Assembly (NCBI GenBank): GCA_963578625.1
Contig: CAUZEO010000012.1
Span: forward strand, 1-36,351
DNA: 36,351 nt
Direction of reading: 5' to 3'
From: CAUZEO01 sp963578625
GTDB lineage: Bacteria; Verrucomicrobiota; Kiritimatiellia; SLOV01
Positions within the stretch are counted from its first letter, which is position 1. Every line of letters starts with the position of its first letter. The position numbers and the translations under genes were made by a program. The notes beneath the pieces are model-generated. The model made no database searches. It was given only the letters and a program-made list of their open reading frames with translations, and had not been told where the DNA came from. Of this stretch, positions 23,702 to 33,228 are shown in pieces.

Positions 23702-25057
23702 TCAGCGATAATCACTTTCCTCAGGAGTGATCACCACATCCAGCAGTTTGTCTATTATCTCGACGGATGTAAAGCCTTCCGAATCCGCCGTAAAATTCGT
23801 ATAAAGCCTGTGTCTCAGGACCGGCAGGGCTGTCGCCCGGACGTCGGCGCAGCTCACGTGAATCCGGCCGTCGAGCAGCGCCCTCGCTTTCGCGCCGAGA
23901 ATCAAAAACTGTCCGGCCCGGGGACCCGCTCCCACCGTGACGTACTTCTTCGTGACTTCCGGGGATTCTTCATTATCGGGGCGCGTGCTGCGAGTGAGCC
24001 GGATCGCGTACTTGATGACGTGCGGAGAGACCGGAATCCGGATTGCGGCCGCCTGTAGCTGAAGAACTTCCTGCTGAGAAAGGACAATTTCAGGCTCCGT
24101 TTGGTTTTGTGAGGTCGTCATCCCGACAATCTCTTCTTCCTCCTCCTCGCCAGGGTAATCAACCCAGATGTTGAACATGAATCGGTCCATCTGCGCTTCG
24201 GGTAGCGGATAGGTTCCTTCCTGTTCGATCGGGTTCTGTGTCGCCAATACGAAGAAAGGCGCATCCAGCTTGAACGTTTCGTTTCCGACGGTGACACGTT
24301 TTTCCTGCATCGCCTCGAGCAGGGCCGCCTGGGTTTTCGGAGGTGTCCGGTTGATTTCGTCGGCGAGCAGCATGTTGCAGAACACCGGCCCACGAATGAA
24401 GCGGAATACTTTCTCATTCGTGTCTCGATCCGTTTCGAGGATTTCCGTTCCGGTAATGTCCGACGGCATGAGGTCCGGCGTGAACTGAATCCGCTTGAAC
24501 CCAAGGTCCAGCACCCGCGCCACCGTGCTGACCATCAGCGTCTTCGCCATTCCCGGCAGCCCCACGAGCAGTCCGTGTCCGCCGGCAACCAGGCACATCA
24601 GAATCTGATCGATCACTGCCCGCTGCCCGATGACAAGCTTCGAAATTTCATTGCGGATCAATTCAGTTCGCCGCTGCATATCCTGGATTAATTCCAGGTG
24701 CCGCAGGTCGGACTCCTTCATCTCTGGTGGAGGAACTGGCGCTTCGGATTTCACCGGAGCAGCCACGGCGGTTGAATCGAGGAATTCAAACTCGGTATTG
24801 CCCAGCTCGATTAAGTCCCGGGGAGAGAGCGGCGCAAAATCGACCGGCTCCCGATTTACCAGCATCCCATTCGAGCTCCCCAGATCGCGTACGCTCCAGG
24901 TGCCTCCACTCCGTTCGAAACGGGCATGTTCTCCGGACACCGTCTCGTCAAGAATCTCGATATGACAAGTTTTACTGCTGCCCGCAAGAACGGCGGAGCG
25001 GTCCAGCTCATACTCCATTCCTTGGTTCTTTCCTCTAACAATTCGTAATCGCGCCAT
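23702..25057 (-). CDS. FHA domain-MoxR AAA+ ATPase fusion
   Basis: 451 residues, ATG at 25057. The N-terminal FHA domain (about 1-97) keeps the SGEH loop (Ser41, His44) and DLGSSNG (Asn63). The phosphate-contacting Arg normally in the GR motif is Ser (AGSSKTCHIEI), so phospho-threonine binding may be weak. A Pro/Ala linker (about 98-115) leads to a MoxR-type AAA+ domain: Walker A GLPGMAKT (166-173), Walker B LLADEINR (D233, E234), sensor-1 LATQNPIEQEGTYPLPEAQ and the MoxR lid region. MoxR ATPases act as chaperones, usually with vWA proteins. Here the operon has DUF4175-like and PA14-like partners and no DUF58/vWA gene. Cytoplasmic; family firm. Confidence 0.94.
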   Translation of the reverse strand: MARLRIVRGKNQGMEYELDRSAVLAGSSKTCHIEILDETVSGEHARFERSGGTWSVRDLGSSNGMLVNREPVDFAPLSPRDLIELGNTEFEFLDSTAVAAPVKSEAPVPPPEMKESDLRHLELIQDMQRRTELIRNEISKLVIGQRAVIDQILMCLVAGGHGLLVGLPGMAKTLMVSTVARVLDLGFKRIQFTPDLMPSDITGTEILETDRDTNEKVFRFIRGPVFCNMLLADEINRTPPKTQAALLEAMQEKRVTVGNETFKLDAPFFVLATQNPIEQEGTYPLPEAQMDRFMFNIWVDYPGEEEEEEIVGMTTSQNQTEPEIVLSQQEVLQLQAAAIRIPVSPHVIKYAIRLTRSTRPDNEESPEVTKKYVTVGAGPRAGQFLILGAKARALLDGRIHVSCADVRATALPVLRHRLYTNFTADSEGFTSVEIIDKLLDVVITPEESDYR

Positions 25058-25072
25058 GATGTTAACGTACTA

Positions 25073-25882
25073 TTATCGTCCCAAATTCAGCGGGCCAAGG
25101 TCTTTCACTGAGTCAGTAACTCGTATTCCACCCAGCGACGCGTAGTAGTGATGACGAACCAAACCCTTCACGCTACCCGGAGCAGCTTCCGTGCGAACAA
25201 TTTCGCGGGATCGAACCAAGTGCCATCCTACCCCGACATCCTCAAGCATGGCCAGCTTGATACTTCGAATCTGGTATCCGACCATCTCTTCCGCCTGCTG
25301 GTTCACTATTTTATTCGTGCGGAGCTCCTGCACCACGGCGCGGGCTGCCCCCGCGGCACCCGTCTTGCCGGTCACGCGGTGAATCTTCTTGGTATCGAAA
25401 AACGGTACCGATCTCCCGATGGTCTCATCGATCTGGGCCAGATCCTTTTTTGTGAGCGATCCTTCTCCACGGTGCAATCGGAAGCCTTCATAAAAATCGC
25501 TCGGGAAAAGTATCATCAAATCATACTTGCCTACCGGCAATCCAGAGAACGAAAAGCCGCGACCGGTCTCCGTTATCTTTCCCAGGTACACTTTTGAAGG
25601 GTCGTGTGAGTTTACGGCAAATGCACCGGTAATCAGGGACCGGGACGGGGCAATGGCACCTCGGATTCCACCGCCCGCACTTGCATCGGATGGCGTGTAG
25701 AGACGCGTCGACTGCACGGTCCCCGACGCCGGACCCGCCATGGAGGGGCCGGCCAGAAATGCGATGAGGAGAAATGCCGTTGTCGCAATAATCAAATGTT
25801 TCCGGTCCCCGTGGCACGGGTATCTAATCCGTGTTGGCGCAAGAACTGACGAAATCACCCGTTGGAAAAGTCTTCCAGTCAT
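25073..25882 (-). CDS. Membrane-anchored protein with CnaB-like beta domain
   Basis: 269 residues from the ATG at 25882, which overlaps the upstream TGA (ATGA) and has GGAGGTG upstream. A 57-base longer start at 25939 is less likely. A basic n-region and a hydrophobic segment (about 29-46, LIIATTAFLLIAFLAGPSMA) form a signal or anchor. The middle has a carboxypeptidase-regulatory/CnaB-like strand pattern: GKITETGRGFSFSGLPVGKYD and LMILFPSDFYEGF. The C-terminal half is mixed alpha/beta (VGVGWHLVRSREIVRTEAA). I do not recognise a named family. It lies between the PA14-like and FHA-MoxR genes, so it is probably a periplasmic part of the same machine. Confidence 0.75.
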   Translation of the reverse strand: MTGRLFQRVISSVLAPTRIRYPCHGDRKHLIIATTAFLLIAFLAGPSMAGPASGTVQSTRLYTPSDASAGGGIRGAIAPSRSLITGAFAVNSHDPSKVYLGKITETGRGFSFSGLPVGKYDLMILFPSDFYEGFRLHRGEGSLTKKDLAQIDETIGRSVPFFDTKKIHRVTGKTGAAGAARAVVQELRTNKIVNQQAEEMVGYQIRSIKLAMLEDVGVGWHLVRSREIVRTEAAPGSVKGLVRHHYYASLGGIRVTDSVKDLGPLNLGR

Positions 25883-28053
25883 TGGAGGGCGGACACCTCC
25901 CGGGCAACCGGGTGGAGGGGCAGATTTTTTGCCGTCCACTCTACAAGCTCGTTCATCTCCTCCGATCTATCAAGCTCTCGCAGGCATGTCATCTCCCGCA
26001 GAAGCAGCTCAGGAAGTTCGTTGGAAATTCCGGCGCCCATGCGAAACGCTTTCAACTGGCTGACGACTCGCCGGCAATCCTTCGCTTCGACATAGTAAGC
26101 AGACTCGGCTGAAACGAACTGGCCGGACAGTTTACTGAGGGGAAGTTCAATCTCCCACCGGTCCAGCGTTTCCCGTGCTTCACGCAAGAATCCTTGCCCC
26201 AGCAAGTTCAGCACGGTCGTGTGGTAGGTCCCGGCGTGGACGGCATCCTTGCGCCAGTCGGCGCCCTGCATCCCGGGTGTGATTGTGCCATCCCTGAATC
26301 TTTTCAGGTTCCCATCCCGCTTCCTTTGCTCCGTCGAAACATCCTGGGCGGCCGCATAGATTTTGCTCGCAGAATCCGTGTTGCCCGACAGCATCTCCAG
26401 GTCACCGGCACGTACCATCATCAACAATCTACCCTCGCTGCCCGTGGCCGGGGCAAGTTGCCGGAGCGTTGAAAGCTTTTTCCTCGCCGCTTCCAGATCA
26501 CCCTGCTCGTACATCAGTATTTCAACCTGGCGCACCGCCCAGCGCAACCGCACCACGTTGCTTCGCTCGATGCGTTCACGCTGGTGCGCGAACTCAAGGG
26601 CTTTCCCCGGATCGGAAAGGCGCAGCAAATCGAAGTAAAGGCCCTCGACCATCGCTTGTGCGGCTTCGCCGCGCGCGGCAAGGTCCGGATGGGACCGGCT
26701 GATCACCTGCTGCAGCAGGGCGCCTCCCTTGTACGGCTCAATGACCTCAAGAAATAGGGCCCAGATTTCCTCGGACCAGCCCGCGCAGGGTCGACCGGAT
26801 GCCGGGACGGCCCGGCAGCGATTGAGAAGCGCGTTTCTATACATCTTCCGATCGACCGACCGGTTGATCGACGCCGCGGTCGGCGTCGCGTCAAAGTACA
26901 CCGATTTTCGAGCCGACGACTGCACTGCCCCGCGCCGCGCGCTCAGCCCCACCTCAAGGGGTTTGCTTCCTTCGATGAGCCAGAGCAAACGATCGGATTG
27001 TGAGATCATTCCCTGCCCCAGATCCCAGCGATACTCTGTTCCATCGGGGTTTGAGGCGCTGAGAGCAGGCTGTAGTTCGTAGAGGTTTACCGACGTCTCT
27101 CCGAGCCATAGGTAACTCAACGGCGCAACGTCCACAAGTGCCAGCGGCGCCCCGTCACGAGATTCCGCGGAAACCCAGTGGCCGCGCCCCGATTGCACGT
27201 AGGCATCCGCGGGTACGGTGACCGGCAACAGGTCTGAGCTCCCGCCTTCGACGCGCCAGCACAAGTGGGCTTCCTGGGGGCCGTCGCGTTCGAAGTGGTA
27301 GTATTCGATGAGATGTAACCCCCCGGACAAGTTTATCGATTTTCCGTACTCTCCCTTTCTGCCCCCGTCGCGGGTGTGGATTCCCGGCCAGCTTGCGATC
27401 TTCTTGCCATTGATTCGAATCTCGGATCCCTCGTCGGATATTGTGCACAGGTATGTTTTCCCCGGTTGAGCCCTGAGATGTCCACGATAGTAGGACAGGT
27501 AATTGTCATCCTGTCCGATCGGATTTCCCTGCTGACCAATAACGGACACCAGTCCCAGCCTCGCTTTCGCGCCCACGGGATTCGACCCGGAAATCCCGTA
27601 GGCGGTACGCAGCGACCCGGACTGCATCTGTGTGAACAACAAAAGGCTCGGACAGAAAATGGAATCCGGACCGCCGCCAGTGATCCGATCTGCCTCATAA
27701 CAGTAAACAAACACCCGGTCCCCATTGGCGGGCGGATGAAAAACGAGCCCGATTCCTTCCGCCCGATTGTGCCAGATGCATTCATGGTCCAGCGCCGTCC
27801 CGGAGTCATCCACGACAACCGTACCGGCCGCAGGCCGGGGAAGGGCTCCCTGGTCCGGAAGGATCACGATCACGCCGGCGCACTTTTCATCCGGCCTGGA
27901 ATCGATCTTAATCTCGAAGCGAATAGGAGCTTCCGGTACGACCCAATCTGAAGCGCCGAAAACATGGGTGACTCCGCAGCATGCAGTGAATGCCAAGAGA
28001 ATGTAGAAATTCTTCGGCATCGGGACGAGGATGTTATCGAGTTGGGAAAACAA
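25879..28053 (-). CDS. Secreted PA14-like and helical-repeat protein
   Basis: 724 residues. The TTG at 28053 has AGGAGGAG five bases upstream; the ATG at 28020 (MPKNFYILLAFTACCG) is an alternative without an RBS. Either gives a signal peptide ending near HVFG-AS. Residues 35-380 are beta-rich, with a PA14-like module: GKTYLCTISDEGSEIRINGK, GIHTRDGGRKGEYGKSINLS and GLHLIEYYHFERDG. Residues 400-724 are alpha-helical and TPR-like (QVEILMYEQGDLEAARKKL, NLLGQGFLREARETLDRW). The module combination echoes the PA14-like and TPR proteins of the second ExbB/ExbD cluster. It follows the DUF4175-like gene by two bases and overlaps the next gene. Confidence 0.8.
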   Translation of the reverse strand: MFSQLDNILVPMPKNFYILLAFTACCGVTHVFGASDWVVPEAPIRFEIKIDSRPDEKCAGVIVILPDQGALPRPAAGTVVVDDSGTALDHECIWHNRAEGIGLVFHPPANGDRVFVYCYEADRITGGGPDSIFCPSLLLFTQMQSGSLRTAYGISGSNPVGAKARLGLVSVIGQQGNPIGQDDNYLSYYRGHLRAQPGKTYLCTISDEGSEIRINGKKIASWPGIHTRDGGRKGEYGKSINLSGGLHLIEYYHFERDGPQEAHLCWRVEGGSSDLLPVTVPADAYVQSGRGHWVSAESRDGAPLALVDVAPLSYLWLGETSVNLYELQPALSASNPDGTEYRWDLGQGMISQSDRLLWLIEGSKPLEVGLSARRGAVQSSARKSVYFDATPTAASINRSVDRKMYRNALLNRCRAVPASGRPCAGWSEEIWALFLEVIEPYKGGALLQQVISRSHPDLAARGEAAQAMVEGLYFDLLRLSDPGKALEFAHQRERIERSNVVRLRWAVRQVEILMYEQGDLEAARKKLSTLRQLAPATGSEGRLLMMVRAGDLEMLSGNTDSASKIYAAAQDVSTEQRKRDGNLKRFRDGTITPGMQGADWRKDAVHAGTYHTTVLNLLGQGFLREARETLDRWEIELPLSKLSGQFVSAESAYYVEAKDCRRVVSQLKAFRMGAGISNELPELLLREMTCLRELDRSEEMNELVEWTAKNLPLHPVAREVSALQ

Positions 28054-28055
28054 GA

Positions 28056-31000
28056 TTACTCCTCCTCGCTTTCGCTGAGTGCGCGAAAATACTCCGCAAC
28101 CAGATCCCGGTATTCGGCAGGTGCTTCCTCCGCGGCTCCGGCGTAGAACGAATCGTCGTTCTGTTTGACGGCGGCGCCCTTGCCGGACACATCGAGAGTA
28201 CGACCGGAAAGATCCGCCTGGGTGCGACGCAAAGCGACCGCGGCACGGCGCTGGTATTCCCGTACCTGCCGGATTGGATACCCTTTTTCAATCGCATCTT
28301 CCGCCTTGCGCATATTGAGAATCGCCTCGTCGAGGCGTCCGGTCCGCATATGCATCATCGAGGCCTTGGCATAAATTTGCTCAGCGTTCCGGCGCAGCAT
28401 TGCTTGAATGCCCAGCGGCGAAGAGGGCGCATGTGAGTCACGCCGGGGGCCCGCGCCCTGCATGCCGTACTCATCATCGAATCCCGACATCTTGCCCCCG
28501 CCGGTGGCCTTCGCATCGCGATGCTCGTCAGTGTGAACCTGGCCGCTTTGCGCGCCATCTTCCGTCTTACGTGCCTCGATGTTCTCATCGCCCTCTTCGA
28601 TATTGCCCGACCCGGCGACCGTCTCTCCGTCGGACTGACCCTGTCGGCCGACCAGGGAGCGGCCGCTTTGTTCATTGTGGTCGGGCCGCATGTTCCCCGA
28701 CTTGCCCTTGGCTGAATAGTTGACGTATTCTCCCTCCTCAATCCCCCATCCTTCTTCCATGTCGGCGGATCCTTGGTTCGTCGCGGAATCGTGCGACTCC
28801 TCTTCGATGTCCTCCTGCTGGTCCAGCAGGTCACCGATGATGTCTTCCAGTTCCGTGGAGAGAGGAATAAGCGCAATCTCGGGCAACTCGTTTTCATCGA
28901 AGTTTTCGGTGAGCCGCCGGACATTGTCGGGCGCCGTTTGCAGCCACATTTCCATGCCGTCGAGGCGTTCGGTTGCCTTTTCAAGGGCTTCAAGAATGAA
29001 GTCCTCCTTCTGAAGACCCAGTTCATCCGCGGCCTCCTCCTCCGAGCCGGCAACCTGCTCCGCCTCCTCGTACACCTGGTAGATGTCGTCCACAAGTTCA
29101 TTTCCAACAGGTATGTCAGGGAAAATATGCAGATCCGTGGCAATCTTGAGCAATGCTTCCTTGATGTTGTTGCGGACGAATTCGAGTTCCTCCTCGATGG
29201 CGTCGTACTCTTGGTCTGACAAGTCTTCCTGGCGCTGAGTCTCCCGGATTGCTTCGACGACCTTCGTTTGCAGCTTCTTCAACTTCTCCAGTCGCCGCTT
29301 GGTATCGCGCAGCGCATCTAGACTGTCAGCGGTCTCCTCCCGGGCGCCCTCGATCTGCCACTGTCTCAGCAGCTCCTGCATTGCGATCAATGTAGCAAGC
29401 GCATCAATTTCGAATGGCAGCGCAAGGGATAGGGCCCCCGTATCCAACTGCTCCGCAGCCTGAATCATGTTCTCCGCGACCATCCCCTGCCTCCCAAGCG
29501 CCGCCGTCTGCGCTACGAGAAGGGCGAAGGCTTCGTCGTTCACGCGCAGAACCTCGACTTCTTTGGAGCACGCCTGCAGAAAATCAAACGTATCGTCTGC
29601 AAGGACATCCTGCTTCCCGGCCAGGTGCTGCCCTCCGTTCCCCCCGGCTTCGTCCAGTGTACGAGTTGATGTCGCAATCTCTTTCTGCGCTTTCGCCAAC
29701 TGGTCGAGCTGCGAAATGAGATCGCTGATCCGTTCGCGTAGTTGTGCCTTCTCCACATTTTCATCGATTCGGGTGAGTGTTCTAAGAATCCCTTCTTCGA
29801 GCGTAACTCCACGCTGGGCGAGCTGCGGTTTGCGATCGGCGGCCGCATCGGGTATTCGCCGCAAGACGTCGATCACGTCCCGCATGGGGCTCTTCCACAA
29901 GGTTGCTACCTGTGCGTGAAGATTGCCGAGTGGCCGGGCGGGGTGCTTGAGCAACTCTCCGGCAATCTCGCGAACCGAACGCTGGGTCTCCGCAGTTTCT
30001 TTCCACTGGGAGGGCGTGGTTGCAGTGAGCGAATCATGTAAACGGCGTGTGCGTTCGAGATTATCTCGTTGCATTCCCACCAGGCGGGACAGAGATGCCC
30101 GTGCCTTTTCATCTGCGTCCAGCCCCGCATCCCAAACTTTTTCTCCTGAGATTCGATGAAATTCGATCAAGGGAGACTCGGTACGGTTCGGGCTAGAGGC
30201 GGAATCCAACGCCACGATCCGGTACGAAATCCGGCTTTGATCCTTTCCGAGTCCGTTTTCCGCACTCCAATTCTTCTCGATCCGGCGATCGCTTTCGATG
30301 GGCCAGGTTGCAACAGACTCGGCGCTGCCGGATTCGTCCGTATTGGGGACGATCTCCAATTGAACTTCTGCGATGCCGTAGTCATCCATGACCTCAAACC
30401 GAATTGAAGGCACGGCTCCGGGTCCCAGCACGGCGCGCCCCTGCGGATCCAAAATCCGAATTGCCGGCTTCCGATCGGGGAGCATCTGGTATTGAACGTG
30501 GGCGCGAAACTCATCCCCGAGAGGAGAGGCCGCGATCAGGACCAGGCGCTCGGACGCGAACACCAGATCAGTGAATGAATGCTTCCGGCCCTGCCCGGCT
30601 GAGCCGGCGGCCGGAATATGTGCTCCGTCGGCCTCGATGCGCACCTCGGAAACGTCCCGGTTAAACTCTACGTGGATGGCGCCGCGGGATGATTCCGGCA
30701 CCAACGCGATGGTTGAGAGCGCATCGATCGTGGATGATGCCATGCCGGTGTAGTCCGGCGGATCGAGTGTAATATCCAAACGCGACGGCGCCAACTTAGC
30801 GAGTCGCCGCACAGTATACTTTTCCGAACGGGCATCTCCGGACAGGAAGCGGTAGCGAAAGTCGGCGGTCGGCTTTCGCACTTCGAAAGCGAATGACTCC
30901 CGATCTGCGCCCGAGAGCGAACCGAGACGATGAAGAACCTTCTCGTCATCATCCGGCCAGAGCTCCAAGACAACCTCCTGCCCAAACTTGCCCCCTGATT

Positions 31001-31625
31001 CACACGACAGCACCAGCGAGGAACCCGCGATCATGGAGGAATCGCCCGGATCGACTTCATGTATCCGGGCAAGCGTAGAGGGATGACGCATAGAGACGGG
31101 ATTTACAATCCGTGCCAACGCGTTGGTCCACGCGTGCGATGACCACAGGAACGGCACAATGAAGATAACGCAGGCCACGAGGAAGACTACGAACGCATTC
31201 CTGTGCCGTTGCTTGTCCTTGAGATCCGCCAGGTCAACCTGCCCCCACTCCGGAATCCCCTGCTGCAGGTAGGCTTGCACCAGCGGATCGGGAGATTCCA
31301 GACCGGAAAACTGGACGAAATTGATCAACCGGTTGTCCAGCTGCGGAAAGACCGCCTCGACTCGCACGGCAACGCCCTGGGTGCTTCGGCGTTCGGAAAG
31401 AAGGCGAATCACGCGAATCATCCCCCAGATGAGCACGCCGACAAACAGGACCCAGACGATCAATCGTCCCGCCCGGTTGAAGCTAAACAAAAGGTCAGCC
31501 ATGGCGGAGGCGAACAGGACTCCGATCGATACGGCGGCCCAAATCGCACCGCTCATTTCAGCCTGCCAGCGGCTGAGCCGTCGGCCAATACGCGCAAGCT
31601 CGGACTGAATAATTGCTGGGCTCAT
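28056..31625 (-). CDS. DUF4175-like large membrane protein
   Basis: 1189 residues from the ATG at 31625 (an in-frame TTG at 31649 is possible). Two TM segments near the N-terminus (about 27-48 and 54-75) and a third at about 144-162 (VVFLVACVIFIVPFLWS) frame a cytoplasmic helical region. Beta domains with LDPPDYTGMASS, a PAIRILDPQGR segment and a DDYGIAEVQLEI motif follow; these are marks of DUF4175-type proteins. A long coiled-coil region (about 490-930) comes next. A low-complexity acidic, Gly/Gln-rich stretch (about 950-1085) precedes a helical C-terminus ending in acidic residues. Proteins of this type sit beside MoxR/vWA genes in many envelope clusters, as here. The biochemical function is not established. 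Confidence 0.85.
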   Translation of the reverse strand: MSPAIIQSELARIGRRLSRWQAEMSGAIWAAVSIGVLFASAMADLLFSFNRAGRLIVWVLFVGVLIWGMIRVIRLLSERRSTQGVAVRVEAVFPQLDNRLINFVQFSGLESPDPLVQAYLQQGIPEWGQVDLADLKDKQRHRNAFVVFLVACVIFIVPFLWSSHAWTNALARIVNPVSMRHPSTLARIHEVDPGDSSMIAGSSLVLSCESGGKFGQEVVLELWPDDDEKVLHRLGSLSGADRESFAFEVRKPTADFRYRFLSGDARSEKYTVRRLAKLAPSRLDITLDPPDYTGMASSTIDALSTIALVPESSRGAIHVEFNRDVSEVRIEADGAHIPAAGSAGQGRKHSFTDLVFASERLVLIAASPLGDEFRAHVQYQMLPDRKPAIRILDPQGRAVLGPGAVPSIRFEVMDDYGIAEVQLEIVPNTDESGSAESVATWPIESDRRIEKNWSAENGLGKDQSRISYRIVALDSASSPNRTESPLIEFHRISGEKVWDAGLDADEKARASLSRLVGMQRDNLERTRRLHDSLTATTPSQWKETAETQRSVREIAGELLKHPARPLGNLHAQVATLWKSPMRDVIDVLRRIPDAAADRKPQLAQRGVTLEEGILRTLTRIDENVEKAQLRERISDLISQLDQLAKAQKEIATSTRTLDEAGGNGGQHLAGKQDVLADDTFDFLQACSKEVEVLRVNDEAFALLVAQTAALGRQGMVAENMIQAAEQLDTGALSLALPFEIDALATLIAMQELLRQWQIEGAREETADSLDALRDTKRRLEKLKKLQTKVVEAIRETQRQEDLSDQEYDAIEEELEFVRNNIKEALLKIATDLHIFPDIPVGNELVDDIYQVYEEAEQVAGSEEEAADELGLQKEDFILEALEKATERLDGMEMWLQTAPDNVRRLTENFDENELPEIALIPLSTELEDIIGDLLDQQEDIEEESHDSATNQGSADMEEGWGIEEGEYVNYSAKGKSGNMRPDHNEQSGRSLVGRQGQSDGETVAGSGNIEEGDENIEARKTEDGAQSGQVHTDEHRDAKATGGGKMSGFDDEYGMQGAGPRRDSHAPSSPLGIQAMLRRNAEQIYAKASMMHMRTGRLDEAILNMRKAEDAIEKGYPIRQVREYQRRAAVALRRTQADLSGRTLDVSGKGAAVKQNDDSFYAGAAEEAPAEYRDLVAEYFRALSESEEE

Positions 31626-31640
31626 CGCCACACGAATTCG

Positions 31641-31669
31641 ATCTGTCAAATCGGACCGATCCGACAGAT
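31641..31669. repeat. 29-base imperfect palindrome upstream of the DUF4175-like gene
   Basis: ATCTGTC (31641-31647) and GACAGAT (31663-31669) flank ATCGG-A-CCGAT (31650-31660). Only two base pairs are mismatched. It shares the core CGGACCGATCCG with the palindrome at 17773. It lies in the 80-base gap before the DUF4175-like start and could be an operator or an attenuating hairpin. Confidence 0.55.
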
Positions 31670-31705
31670 GTAGAGACTACCACAATGCCCGATTCGGCAA
31701 CAACT

Positions 31706-32368
31706 TCAATTGAGCTTTTCGAGGCTCACATCGTCCACGAACAGATCTCCAGGGCCGCCGCCGATACCAATGATGTGAATCACCAGAAACCGGATTGTGC
31801 CATATTTTTTCTGGGCCAGAGACGACAGTTTCCCGTCCGGAAATGTGCTCGATGCGGATTTCCAGGCAGAACTCACGCCGCCCATCGTGCCAGCTTTTTG
31901 AGAACCGAAGTAGATCTGCTTGAATTTGTAGCATTTTCTCAATTCCCAGAGTTCAGGGTCCGAGTGCGGTTTGATTCCGGGCCGCCACCGGTACCCTTCG
32001 ATGAGAATTCGACAGTTCGGTCCTGTGGACATGGCAGCCACACTGAACTTGTGCTTGCCCGGTTCAAAGGGAATCGGCCTGCTATCTACTTTGACACCCT
32101 GATTTTCCGCAAGATCCTGAGTCGCCACATACAGACGCAGTACCTGGTTCTTCCCGGCTTGGGTCGGCGACACAAATACCAGGCCGGCGTTGCCCTTGTA
32201 AAAGCTCTGGCCCTCGTCCGTATATTGGTACTTCCATCCGTGAAGCGAATTGGTGGGATTGGAAAAGTCGCCGTTTGTCACAAGATTTGCGCGGCCCGCA
32301 GCCCGCGTTGTCCCTACGAAAACGAGAAGAGCCGCAAGGAGGAAATGTCGGACCTGAAGTGAGGGCAC
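31706..32368 (-). CDS. Secreted carbohydrate-binding-module-like protein
   Basis: 220 residues, GTG start at 32368, one base after the stop of the hydrolase gene; no ATG precedes the mature part. A signal peptide covers about 1-24 (FLLAALLVFVGTTRAAG). The mature protein begins NLVTNGDFSNPTNSLHGWKY and ends GDLFVDDVSLEKLN. This start and end pattern is typical of CBM4/9-like and related beta-sandwich domains. The interior includes PIPFEPGKHKFSVAAMSTG and a Trp/Tyr-rich stretch. It is one domain with no catalytic module, so it is probably a periplasmic or surface glycan-binding or structural protein. It belongs to the co-directional run that includes the FHA-MoxR genes, but an 80-base gap and a palindrome separate it from them. 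Confidence 0.78.
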   Translation of the reverse strand: MPSLQVRHFLLAALLVFVGTTRAAGRANLVTNGDFSNPTNSLHGWKYQYTDEGQSFYKGNAGLVFVSPTQAGKNQVLRLYVATQDLAENQGVKVDSRPIPFEPGKHKFSVAAMSTGPNCRILIEGYRWRPGIKPHSDPELWELRKCYKFKQIYFGSQKAGTMGGVSSAWKSASSTFPDGKLSSLAQKKYGTIRFLVIHIIGIGGGPGDLFVDDVSLEKLN

Positions 32369-32369
32369 T

Positions 32370-33218
32370 CTACAAGGACCCCATCAATTCTTTTACGGCC
32401 CCGAGATAAGACGGCGCATCCACCGCGAGCAGGTTGTTGTGATCAGCGCCGTCGATTCGAAGCAGTTTTTTGCGGGGTGACATGGAAGCCTCCAGCAGGT
32501 CCGATCCATCCGAGAATGGAATGATGTGATCCTGTGACCCGTGAATAATCAATGTCGGACCCTGGAAGGCTGCAATTTTTCTGGTCTGCCCTAGAGCGTC
32601 TGAACTCACCCCAAGCGCGTCAATATCCACACCCAAAAGACGGAGCAACGGGCCGGAATGCGCGAATCCGCTCTCGATAATCAGGCCCGCTACGCGATCG
32701 GGATGTGATGAAGCCAGTTCCAGCACGGATGCGCTGCCCAGGGACCGGCCCATAACAACCAGGGGGCCGGAGTACCCGTCGCGCTGCATTTTTTCCGCGA
32801 TAAAATCGTGCACAACATGCGCATCGCTCATCATTCCGGCGACGGTCGGTGAGCCGGTGGAACGGCCGTAGCCTCGATAGTCGACTGGAACGAAATTAAT
32901 TTCCATCTCGAGATAGACGGGCGCGAGGTCATGGTAGTCGGCGACGATCTCCCCATTGCCATGAAAGAACAAGAGTACAGGCTTGTCCTTTCCCGATTCG
33001 TACCATCGGCCACCGAGTTCAACGTTGCCATCAACTGGGATCGTAAACTCCTCGTAGCCGTCGCCTCCTATGGGGCCGGTTTCGGGGCGGGGGTGAAACA
33101 GGAATGCGAGGATTTCAGGTCTGTCCAACAATGCCAGTTCAGATGTTGCATGCTCGGTCATGTCATTCTTTCCTTCTCGGCAGCCAAAGACAATACTCGT
33201 GCAGGCGAGGGCTATCAA
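32370..33218 (-). CDS. Alpha/beta hydrolase, probable lipoprotein (BEM46/ABHD-like)
   Basis: 282 residues as given. The nucleophile elbow is GRSLGS, the oxyanion region is LFFHGNGE, the acid is in IIHGSQDHIIPF and the catalytic His in DGADHNNL. The pattern matches ABHD13/BEM46-type serine hydrolases. The start is uncertain. TTG at 33218 gives a short leader ending SIVFGC-RE. The frame is open up to 33245, and a CTG at 33242 is preceded by GGGAGGT with a 5-base spacer, adding LERIEKLC and completing a convincing lipoprotein signal. ATG at 33161 would give a cytoplasmic enzyme. The substrate is unknown. It is co-directional with, and 10 bases after, the OB-like gene. Confidence 0.83.
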   Translation of the reverse strand: MIALACTSIVFGCREGKNDMTEHATSELALLDRPEILAFLFHPRPETGPIGGDGYEEFTIPVDGNVELGGRWYESGKDKPVLLFFHGNGEIVADYHDLAPVYLEMEINFVPVDYRGYGRSTGSPTVAGMMSDAHVVHDFIAEKMQRDGYSGPLVVMGRSLGSASVLELASSHPDRVAGLIIESGFAHSGPLLRLLGVDIDALGVSSDALGQTRKIAAFQGPTLIIHGSQDHIIPFSDGSDLLEASMSPRKKLLRIDGADHNNLLAVDAPSYLGAVKELMGSL

Positions 33219-33228
33219 ACACAGTTTC

